A stretch of DNA of 64,000 bases from positions 43,202,551 through 43,266,550 of the forward strand of contig NC_054872.1 of NCBI RefSeq assembly GCF_018320785.1, written 5' to 3'. Position numbers and translations under genes: made by a program. Every line of letters begins with the position of its first letter. Positions within the stretch are counted from its first letter, which is position 1. The notes beneath the pieces were generated by a model. The model saw only the letters and a list, made by a program, of their open reading frames with translations, was not told the origin of the DNA and did not search any database. Origin of the DNA: Cheilinus undulatus. Its lineage: Eukaryota > Chordata > Actinopteri > Labriformes > Labridae. Positions 22,901 to 34,900 of this stretch are shown here, piece after piece.

Positions 22901-25900
22901 TAGACCAATAAAGAGGACTGAATGTGATAATAGCAGCCTCTAGACTGACTTTAACAATAGAATTAAAATGAGGACTGATGGTGATAATAGAAGCTGTTAG
23001 ATTGACTTTAACTCTAGAATTATAAAGAGGACTGATGGTGATAACAGCAGCCTCTAGATTGACTTTAACTCTAGAACAATAAAGAGGACTGAATGGTGAT
23101 AATAGCAGCCTCTAGATTGACTTTAACTCTAGAATTATAATGAGGAATGATGGTGATAATAGCAGCTGTTAGACTGACTTTAACTCAAGAATTATAATGA
23201 GGGCTGATGGTGATAACAGTAGCCTCTAGATTGACTTTAACTCTAGAACAATAAAGAGGACTGAATGGTGATAATAGCAGCCTCTAGATTGACTTTAACT
23301 CTAGAATTATAATGAGGACTGATGGTGATAATAGCAGCCTCTAGATTGACTTTAACTCTAGAATTATAAAGAGGACTGATGGTGATAACAGCAGCCTCTA
23401 GATTGACTTTAACTCTAGAACAATAAAGAGGACTGAATGGTGATAATAGCAGCTGTTAGATTGACTTTAACTCTAGAATTAAAATGAGGACTGATGATGA
23501 TAATAGCAGCCTCTAGATTGACTTTAACTCTAGAATTAAAATGAGGACTGATGATGATAATAGCAGCCTCTAGACTGACTTTAACTCTAGAATTATAATG
23601 AGGACTGATGATGATAATAGCAGCCTCTAGATTGACTTTAACGCTAGAATTATAATGAGGACTGATGGTGATAATAGCAGCCTCTAGATTGACTTTAACT
23701 CTAGAATTATAATGAGGACTGATGGTGATAATAGCAGCTGTTAGATTGACTTTAACTCTAGAATTAAAATGAGGACTGATGGTGATAATAGCAGCCTCTA
23801 GATTGACTTTAACTCTAGAATTATAATGAGGACTGATGATGATAATAGCAGCCTCTAGATTGACTTTAACTCTAGAATTATAATGAGGAATGATGATGAT
23901 AATAGCAGCCTCTAGATTGACTTTAACTATAGAATTATAATTAGGACTGATGGTGATAATAGCAGCTGTTAGACTGACTTTAACTCAAGAATTATAATGA
24001 GGACTGATGGTGATAACAGCAGCCTCTAGATTGACTTTAACTCTAGAACAATAAAGAGGACTGAATGTGATAATAGCAGCCTCTAGACTGACTTTAACAA
24101 TAGAATTAAAATGAGGACTGATGGTGATAATAGAAGCTGTTAGATTGACTTTAACTCTAGAATTATAAAGAGGACTGATGGTGATAACAGCAGCCTCTAG
24201 ATTGACTTTAACTCTAGAACAATAAAGAGAACTGAATGGTGATAATAGCAGCCTCTAGATTGACTTTAACTCTAGAATTATAATGAGGAATGATGGTGAT
24301 AATAGCAGCTGTTAGACTGACTTTAACTCAAGAATTATAATGAGGGCTGATGGTGATAACAGTAGCCTCTAGATTGACTTTAACTCTAGAACAATAAAGA
24401 GGACTGAATGGTGATAATAGCAGCCTCTAGATTGACTTTAACTCTAGAATTATAATGAGGACTGATGGTGATAATAGCAGCCTCTAGATTGACTTTAACT
24501 CTAGAATTATAATGAGGAATGATGATGATAATAGCAGCCTCTAGATTGACTTTAACTCTAGAACTATAATGAGGACTGATGGTGATAATAGCAGCCTCTA
24601 GATTGACTTTAACAATAGAATTATAATGAGGACTGATGGTGATAATAGCAGCTGTTAGATTGACTTTAACTCTAGAATTATAATGAGGACTGATGGTGAT
24701 AATAGCAGCCTCTAGATTGACTTTAACTATAGAATTATAATTAGGACTGATGGTGATAATAGCAGCTGTTAGACTGACTTTAACTCAAGAATTATAATGA
24801 GGACTGATGGTGATAACAGCAGCCTCTAGATTGACTTTAACTCTAGAACAATAAAGAGGACTGAATGTGATAATAGCAGCCTCTAGACTGACTTTAACAA
24901 TAGAATTAAAATGAGGACTGATGGTGATAATAGAAGCTGTTAGATTGACTTTAACTCTAGAATTATAATGAGGACTGATGGTGATAATAGCAGCCTCTAG
25001 ATTGACTTTAACTCTAGAATTATAATGAGGACTGATGGTGATAATAGCAGCCTCTAGATTGACTTTAACTCTAGAATTATAATGAGGACTGACGGTGATA
25101 GAAGCAGCCTTTAGATTGCTTCTTAGCATATACAAAACATTTCATGATGTCATTTGACTTTATAGATCATGATCTCACCAGTTGGTGCTCGGTACCCGTA
25201 GATTTCCACTTCACAAAGTACGAGGAGCCGGTTGTCACCAGGCAGCTCTAAAGTCACCTCACGCCCCTCTACACGTTCATGAAAGGAGTGAGTGAAAGAT
25301 TCATTAAGACCAATTGTGGCAATAGTAGCAACCCTGGAAGAGATCCAAGCATAACTAAAATCAGACTTGACTCCCACAGATCTGAGGAGAGGAGAGAGGA
25401 TACGGATTTAAAAAGACAACAAGAGTTGCCTGGTAAATTCTGTAGTTAAAGGCTCTTTTTGTAAAACAACTACAGCTGTAATATTAGCTGCAATCTGTTT
25501 TACAGGATATTACTGACAACTTTGATGTTCAGTCTTTACTGTAAATTCTACAGTCAGTTTTTCAGAGCGTGGAAATAGAAGAAAATGTCCAAACCTTCAG
25601 CTTGTTCACTCACTTTGATTGGCCTACATGGATCTCCAAGTTGTTGAGTCCCTCTGCACAGCAGTCTGACCTGCTGGTAATAGTGATGGCGGTGATGATG
25701 TAGGACTCTAGCAGGTCCACCTTCCACCAGGGTCTGGTCTGTACAGTGGAGAAGGAGCACGATCCAGTACTGATGTCACCGTTCCGGTTTCCGTCAATGG
25801 CGTTGTAGGCCGCTCCACCGGTTTGCAACCCACGGTGTGACTGGGTTGCTTTTCCGCGCAGGGCCACATTCTCTGTGGATGAGGTAGGTTTAATTCATAT

Positions 25901-28900
25901 ATAATCTAACAGCAACTTTGGGTGTTCCTGCTGAAAGTTACCCTCCTCACAGTCCAACAAGGCTGCATTTCAGATGAAAATCAAAATAAACTAGATAAAA
26001 ATGCAATTTAAGCTGAAATTGCATGGGGATGCTAACAGCTGAACTTTGGAAGAACTGCTGAAAATAGCTGAAAAAGCAAAAAAATAGCTGAAAATAGCAT
26101 AAAAAGATCCCTGAAAATAGCATGACATAACTGAGAATAGCATTAAAAATCTCTAAAAATAGAACAGCTGAAAATAGCTGAAAAGAGCATATAAATAACA
26201 TAAATAGCCAAAAGGCATAAAAATAATAGCTAAAAAGCATAAAAATGGTTGAAAATTTAATGAAAGCTGAAGAGTGCAATACCTGATTATTAAAAAGTTA
26301 AAAGAAAATAAAAAGAGAGCCATTTAGAATTTTGTCTCAAGATTTACATTAAAGCACATTGTTTTATAATATTGTTCAGATGAGTGCTATACAACGATAA
26401 ATTAAAGCCACTTGTATGTGACAGTTTAAGAGAGTGTTGATGCCTGACGTGTGTGTCTGAAAGACTCCCAGGTTGCTATGGTGATCAATGCCTGTATTAC
26501 ATCATAGCTAATCAGTCACAGCTGAGATCAAAGCTAATTAGTCACACCCATGTGTCCACCCCAATATTGGAGACAGGTGCATTTGTCCCACCCAAAAATT
26601 ATATCGCGGAGGAGAAAAATATTTGATTTGAAATTTTTAACTGACGTGCTTTTATTTTGAAAGTGCAACACAGCCTCCTGTCACTGGCCCGCCCCCTCAC
26701 TCACCGCTCTGAGAGTGTTTGGGAGGCGGAGACAGCAACAGACAGCAGGCTGTCTGTTTTAAGATGTAAAAAGGAAGAGGAAGTAATAGGCTACTGTATG
26801 TTGCAGCTATTGGTAGGCAGGCTAAACAAAAAAGCGTCATTTCCACATAGCCTATCCCTATCACATCCTGACTTGTGCGCAAAAGCATCATATCGGTAAA
26901 CACCCCACCAATCACAGACAATAAAGCGCTATTTTCAAAGTTAACATTAGCAGCAAGAGTTAATTTCAGCTAACAGAATGGACAAACGAACATTTTTGAA
27001 GGCAAAAGATAAAAACAGCTGTGACTCAGGAGTCATCAGAGACCATGGTCTGGACAGACCACGGAATCGGCTACAACCCCTGCTAAACGTGGGCATGTGT
27101 GTGCTGTGAACTGTGGAAGCAGTCTACATCATTTAGTTGTGTGTGTGTTTTTGGACCCATTTTTATGTGTGTTGGTGCAGAGTGTCCATAGTATTGAATC
27201 AAACAGAGGAGATGTGTTGGTTGACACTTAGGCACATAATCTCATCCTGTCCTGAGCCGAGCACAGCAGCTGATTTTAGGGTTATTTCTGAGGAGAGTTA
27301 GAAGTTATGACTGACTTAAAGTTAAACCCTGTGCACCAGCTGGACTTAAGCTGCTCTCATGTTATGACAAGGTGTAACATTTTATGCCAGGGATGAACTG
27401 GCGCAAGTTTAAAACATCGGAAGTAACTATAGTCAGAGTGAAAACGCACAGCAATGTTCATAAAACATGGGACCTACATGTAGCATAGCCCGGCTCTCTG
27501 AATTTTCCATCTTCTGGCGTTTTTATTACTTATAAGTGATGGAATTTCTCTTGTAACTCTGGCTGCTCTTCCCATTGCTGCTCTTTAAGCTGTCTGATGT
27601 TTTTAGGAGCAGTTTTCTGGCTGCAGCGTTAGTCTCTCTCTCTCTGCACCTGTTTGTAGGTGCGCTCTTGTCCTAGAGGTGTCATTCATGCGTTGGAATG
27701 GTTATTGTGCCTACGTTCAATTGTCATCCTGGTGGCGCCACTGATTATACTAAACCATTTATCAACATTTATGATATTATATTAGATATAATGTGCAATA
27801 ATCTCTTATCAGGAGAATGATAATACATAGAGTAGTGAGGCAGTTGAAGCAATGAAAGTTGGAGAGACTGAGGAAGCTCAGGTGAGGTCTTAAAATGGTT
27901 AGTGAAATATCTATTAGCCCATTAATACTTTTTAAACATAAACAATTTTATCATGAGAAGAACTGTAATACATTCAGGGAAGAGACAGGAGAGGCAGATG
28001 GAGCTTCAGGGTGTGGGGTAAGGCTTAAAAATCATATTATTGATCATGATAGATTCAGAAAGAAGAACAGGTGATGACAGTTTTCAATAATTATTTCATT
28101 ATTTCCACGGTACTATAAGGAGGGTTTGGGTTAGGTTATGATTAGGTTATCAGCTGCACTAGAACACCCCACTAGTGTTCTACACATTTATATGGTGAAA
28201 TGCTACTCCATAGTGACACATAAGTGGATGTTTTTGCTGTTTAGTTTTAAAATGGGCCACCTTTGGCGCACCAGTAGTCAAGTGGTTAAGGCGCACGCCA
28301 TATACACAGGCGACCCGGGTTCGAATCCGGCCCGTGGCACTATTTCCTGCATGTCTCTCCCCGCTCTCTCCCCTGTTTCCCACTCTATCCACTGTCCTGT
28401 CAAATAAAGGCAAGAGGGCCAAAAATAAATCTTAAAAAAACAACAACAAAAAAAAAAACGGGCCACCTTTGTGCTCAGGAGCTGTAACCTTGACAGCTCA
28501 TAATCATTAGCCTATGCTTTGATAAAAGACTCAAGCCATTTTGTTCAAAAGGAAGAGGGAGAAGTCTTTTTCCTGGGTGGTCTGCCCACATCTTAAGATC
28601 ATAAAACATATACATACAGATATTATACATGCATTTATATAGGTGTGCACAGCACTATTTTTCCAAGACACATTTGAAAAAAGAAGAAAGAGTAAAAGAT
28701 CATATAGCATTTTGTGAATGTTTTGCAGCGTAGTTAATCAATGACATATTTCTGCTCAAACTATTTACGGATCAGTTTCCAATATGTGCCCCCCCCCCAT
28801 GTTAAACTCGTTCCTACGCCCTTGGTCACACCTGTGAAAGCTTCTGTAAAAACAGCTCAGAAAACTGAGTTGAGTGGCCAGGACATGCACTCAAACAAAA

Positions 28901-31900
28901 TCAATTCAAGCTGTACTTGGGAAACCTAGCAGAAAACCAAAGGTATCATAAGAATCAGCAGAGGTTGCTGAACGCAGTGGTATATTCTTTATGTGTGGGA
29001 AGCAAAAAAATCATGGTTCAAGAGAAAAGCCCCATTCATCTGAATGGGAAACATTTTGCAGAAAAAAGTTAAATATTTCAAAAATGATAGAGGTTATAAA
29101 TTAGAAAAGATATAGCCATCATGTTCTAAAAGAGCTGAATAGAATGATATAAGAATGATGAGTATAGATGACTTCCCGGAAGTGCACAAGGGATGGCAGC
29201 ATGAGCTCTGTGCTCCTAATCATCTCGGTCTAAGATTGTTGAAAAAAAAAAACCTAATTCAAAATGACTGATAAAGGAAAATAATGGTGTGTGACTAAAG
29301 GGAATGAACCTGTGCTCAGGAGCAGTTTTACAATTACAGAAGAAAAAGGAGGAGAAACCACCAGGTAACGCAAACAAACAAATCACAGACAAAGGACAGG
29401 GGATGGAGCAACTACTCCAAAAGTTCACGGATGAAATTACAGATAAAGTGGACATTTTTAGAAAAGACTACTTTCGGAGGGAAACAAATCAAGCTTTTTT
29501 CGAGTTACAACAAGATGTTAAAGACATGAAATGAGAACTAAAAGACACCAGAGAAAGAACTGAGGAGCTGGAGAAAAGACTGGTGCAGCGAAGAGAAAGA
29601 GAGCGTCCTCTATAAATCAACTGATTTCTTAATGCTGAAACTGAACGAGACAACGGGCAAACTTGATTATTAGGAGAACAAATCAAGACAAAATAACATC
29701 AGGATCTATAATGTGAAGGAAGGACTTGAGGAAAAAGACATGATCCAATTTCTTGAAGGCCTGATACAGGACAAACTGGGATTAGAAGTCAAGCAAAAAA
29801 TCATTTGGGCACACTGCGTGGCTCTGCATGGCGCGCAGAGCGGAGTTTTACATCCAAGCTCAATTATTGCCTATTTTTACTGACTGGGATACAAGACGAG
29901 TCCTGAAATCGGCATGGGGGAAAAGGAAATTCTTCTCCAGGGTATAAGAGTGTACTTTGACCAAGACTTCACCTCGAAAATCCAACAGGAAAGAAGTCTC
30001 TTACGCCCAATCTGCAATAACCAATAACCTGCAGGAGAGACAGGTAAAACCTCACATGATGCACCCCGCGAAGCTGAAGGTGTTTGGCAAAGACAAAATT
30101 CACATCTACGAGAATGCCTATGCAGCTGGCATTGCACTGGGCATCAATATTCCAAGATCCTATCTTGCTGATCTGGAGGATAAACTACGGAATGTAATGC
30201 ACATAAAATAATAAAATATAGCTTACAGAGATTAAAGCAAAATCCATTCTAGGAATGGAAGATTAATTAGTTCTATGTTATTTATTTAATTTATTTAGCC
30301 TTATTTTCCTGTGGAAAAATATTAAATATTTATATTGTTACTTATTTTCTCACTAAAGCTCCGCTGCCTCAACTCTCATAAAAGAGTTGTCCTCCAATCG
30401 GGTATAGGCATGATTTTAGTGATTCGCCTCTAAACCAATCAGAATGTTTCTTGTTAGTATTATAAGGAAGGCCCGCCCTAACGAAGTCCTTTTGAAAGAG
30501 AGCAGAGACGGACAGAGACAGCAGAGTGCCTGAACATGTGTATGGAGGACTGAGAGTGAAAATGAAATATATAATTCATTAATTAATTAAATGTGGCATG
30601 AATTAATTAAATATAGAATTAATTAATTAAATGTGTCATCAATTAATTAAATGTGCCATTAATTAATTAAATGTTTATACATTAATCAAATGTGTAATTT
30701 CTGAGTATTAATAAAATGTGACATGAATTAATTAAAATATAGCTTACAGAATTAAAGCAAAATCCATTCTAGGAATGGAAGATTAATTAGTTCTATGTTA
30801 TTTATTTAATTTATTTAGCCTTATTTTCCTGTGGAAAAATATTAAATATTTATATTGTTACTTATTTTCTCACTAAAGCTCCCGCTGCCTCAACTCTCAT
30901 AAAAGAGTTGTCCTCCAATCGGGTATAGGCATGATTTCGAGTGATTCCGCCTCTAAACCAATCAGAATGTTTCTTGTTAGTATTATAAGGAAGGCCCGCC
31001 CTAACGGAAGTCCTTTTTGAAAGAGAGCAGAGACGGACAGAGACAGCAGAGTGCCTGAACATGTGTATGGAGGACTGAGAGTGCCAAAATGAAATATATA
31101 ATTCATTAATTAATTAAATGTGGCATGAATTAATTAAATATAGAATTAATTAATTAAATGTGCCATTAATTAATTAAATGTGCCATTAATTAATTAAATG
31201 TGCCATGAATTAATCAAATGTGTAATTTCTGAATTAATAAAATGTGACCTGAATTAATTAAATGTGTAATTTATGAATTAATTAAATGTGTAATTTCTGA
31301 ATTAATTAAATGTGTCATGAATTAATTAAATGTGTAATTTATGAATTAACTAAATGTGTAATTTATGAATTAATTAAATGTGTAATTTATGAATTAATTA
31401 AATGTGTGATTCATGAATTAATTAAATGTGTCATGAATTAATTAATTAAATGTGTCATGAATTAATTAAATGTGTAATTTATGAATTAATTAAATGTGTC
31501 ATGAATTAATTAAATGTGAATTACACATTTGTGAAAAGATTTTGTATTGTCATTTTATTTTGCACATTTCAAAAAAGTTTCTATGGCCATTTTGAAAGAG
31601 AGCAGAGACGGACAGAGACAGCAGAGTGCCTGAACATGTGTATGGAGGACTGAGAGTGCCAAAATGAAATATATAATTCATTAATTAATTAAATGTGTCA
31701 TCAATTAATTAAATATGCAATTAATTAATTAAATGTGTCATCAATTAATCAAACGTGCCATTAATTAATTAAATGTGCCATGAGTTAATCAAATGTGTAA
31801 TTTATGAATTAATAAAATGTGACATGAGTTAATTAAATGTGTCATGAATTAATTAAATGTGTAATTTATGAATTAATTAAATGTGTAATTCATGAATTAA

Positions 31901-34900
31901 TTAAATGTGTCATGAATAAATTAATTAAATGTGTCATGAATTAATTAAATGTGTAATTTATGAATTAATTAAATGTGTCATGAATTAATTAATTAAATGT
32001 GTCATGAATTAATTAATTAAATGTGTCATGAATTAATTAAATGTGTAATTTATGAATTAATTAAATGTGTCATGAATTAATTAATTAAATGTGTCATGAA
32101 TTAATTAATTAAATGTGTCATGAATTAATTAAATGTGTAATTTATGAATTAATTAAATGTGTCATGAATTAATTCATTAAATGTGCCATGAATTAATTAA
32201 ATGTGAATTACACATTTGTGAAAAGATTTTGTATTGTCATTTTATTTTGCACATTTCAAAAAAGTTTCTATGGCAACTAAAGCTGTAAAAAAAAACTTTA
32301 GTTCAGTAAGTGTACTTGGAAAATGAAAAATGATTTGAGTGCATTTTATTCTATTTTCTGTGGTTTAAAACAGCTATGCAGCAAGGTATAGAAGAACATT
32401 TTTTTTTCCATATGTATGAAAATACCCCTAACCCACCATTATTAACCCCTTAATGCCTGAAAAACATAAATAACAGCCAGAGGATTCTGTTTTTTTTTTT
32501 TTTTTGTTTTGTTTTTGGGAACTGAGGTGTTCATTTAACTTTTGCTAAAGTTTAGGGGAATCTAAATTTCCATACGATTGAACACATATATTTTTTAAAT
32601 CTCATTTCGTTCAGTGGGTGGGTAGGTGGCTGATGGTCCACTTGATTACTCTTTTCTTTACATTGGAAACCTGTGCTATGTGATGAAGATATCACAAAAG
32701 AATATTATATGTGAAGCAGATTTGAATTCAACTTGATTATGAAAGGTTGTAAATTGATGTAACAAAAGGTGCACCTTGACCAACCAAGAAATTTTAATGT
32801 TTGAATTTGGAAGAGATTTGAATTCAACTTGATTATGAAAGGTTGTAAATTGATGTAACAAAAGGTGCACCTTTACCAACCAAGAAATTTTAATGTTTGA
32901 ATTTGTTTGTTGTTTGTGTTATCAACTAAAGCCGGCAGCAATTGTGAAATACAACGTTGTGTCTGTGTATGTTTTTGGCACTCTAAGTAGCTCCAGTAGT
33001 GAACCTAACTACATTATAGGAAATACTATATAATGTGAGCCTACTTTACTTAGTTTAACATCTGCTGCTGATTTTATTTATCATCATTATAGTTATTATT
33101 ATTATTAAGTATTTTTGTTTACTTGTTGCATCTTGTTCTATAGATGATAATATTCAAATTACAATAAATCCTAAAAGGCATTTGGCCATTTTGTTTTGAT
33201 GGTGTTTTAGCTGAGATTTTATTTCTCCACAGTTTATAATTGCATTTCCTGTTAATGGAAGAGGTTATTTTGTATTTAAGTTTTGTATTTTCAGGTAATT
33301 AATTATACGGAGGTATGAATTTTGTTATTTGTTGATCAATCTGGTACAAGAAAAATACACATTATAGACAAATCACGGAAACGGACCAAGAACGCTCTCT
33401 GTCCTCGTACCAGAGTAAACAGAAAGTGGGACTGTATAAATAAAGAAGAAACCTGCTGTGTTAGGCATGCCTGATGTGTTTAGAGGTGCTTTAGTTGAAG
33501 GTTTTCTTTCTGCCGATCGTTTGTTCATGCCTAACAAATGACTAAAGTACACAGCGAGTTTAGTCTTTAAGAGATGATACTTTTGATTTCCTTTAAAATT
33601 ATTAAAATGCAGGAAAAGCAAGAGCTCTGTTTATTTAATTATGCTTCAGTATACACTAATAAGTGGTTAAATTTAAGAAGAAATGAGTTTGTATACTTTG
33701 GGGGAGAACAAACCTAAAGGGATTTTTAAATGACACAGTCTAAAATATATGCTTTAAATAAAATTAAACTGAAGTTTTAAGCAAAATAAAAAAAAAGAAA
33801 AGGAAAATGGATATAAAACAAAGATGAAAGATAAATTCCTAAAAAAAACTAGGACTTTCTATTTTTTTTCCCCGCTTACATCTTTTGTAAAAATGTGTGA
33901 AAATGAATTTTACCTATAACAAATCTCACCAATTTCAAAAGTATATCACAAAACCAGATTCACGTGGTGATTTCATTCCGATAAGTTCTACTCTTGATAA
34001 GCCAGGTCTCCAGATGATACAAAACTGGAAATGGTTAAATCATAAGTAAGAAAAATAGGAATCACAGAACTTGAAAAATAAAAAATGTGTTGTTACAAAC
34101 ACTTGACTTTGTTCAACAGAGGGTCACAATTGGCTATAGACCCTAGGATCCATGTGACTAGAGCCACATAGAAAACCAAACAGGGCTACCCAAGTAGGGG
34201 GGTGGCACAAATTGAAGTCTTTTTATTTTACTTTATGTCCCCATTATTTTATGTTATGTTTCTTTGATGTTTCATTTCTTGATATGGCCTTTAAAACTGT
34301 GACAACGACAAAAAGGAGAGAAGGCAGGGACATAAATATTAACAAAACAAAATGGCAAGGGAGATTAACTTAATTGAATGTGAATGGTCTGAACAACCCT
34401 ATAAAGAGGAAAAAGGTGCTACAAAAGGTGTAGAGAGAGGGAGGGAATATCATTTTTCTTCAGGAAACACATCTTACAGAAAAAGAACATAAGAAACTAG
34501 AGAGATTGGCAAATGCTCAAGTGCACTCATCCTCTTTTCATTCAGCAAGGAGAGGAGTGGCAATATTGATTAAAAATAACACCTTTTTCCACACAATAAA
34601 ATTATTGCAGACGAGGACGGGAGATACATATTAGCGAGAGGAAGAACAGATAAGGTTGAAATACGTTTTTGAATGTATATAAGCCACCAGAACAAGGAAA
34701 TGAGTTTATATCTAAAATGACTGATCTGATTATTGCTGAGGCAAAGGGACAGTGGTTATGGGGGGAGACCTGAACCTGGTCATGAATCCTAAACTAGACT
34801 GCCAACATAACCAAAAACATAAAGCAGAGAAGGCTTCACAAATCTTAAAGAGGGCAGAAACAGAGGTTGGTCTTGTGGACATATGGAGACATTTTAATCC

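Larger units (their letters stand above)
5010..30210. repeat. Duplicated cassette, copy A
   Basis: Homology with copy B starts at GAGTCAAACC near 5010 (44572 in B) and continues with the same order and orientation of genes and repeats. Both copies share the orphan exon, vmo1, the minus-strand F-type lectin, Tc1, hAT and L2 relics, a tRNA-SINE and the start of an L1. Copy A carries private insertions at 5739-6636, 6652-7362 and 7798-9220, and a greatly expanded lectin-intron minisatellite. Up to about 16.27 kb the copies differ by several percent with many indels; beyond that they are nearly identical. Copy B ends at the window edge, so the right limit of homology is not visible. Confidence 0.95.

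Noticed and set aside
24785-25135. Repeat protein of 19-residue units
   Set aside because: By-product of a 57-base period; lies in a well-supported lectin intron.
25150-25179. Lectin domain 1 as a separate single-domain gene ending at the stop at 25150
   Set aside because: The donor CTG|GTGAGA joins in phase to domain 2, giving the usual YGYRAPTG-ENLALKG linker; kept only as a possible minor retained-intron form.
25947-26279. Phe-rich hydrophobic protein on the minus strand
   Set aside because: Translation of AAAATAGC low-complexity repeats, conserved only because the duplicated region is young.
28262-28335. True tRNA gene
   Set aside because: The tRNA-like head is followed by a SINE body, an A-rich tail and a target duplication, and the stem is imperfect.
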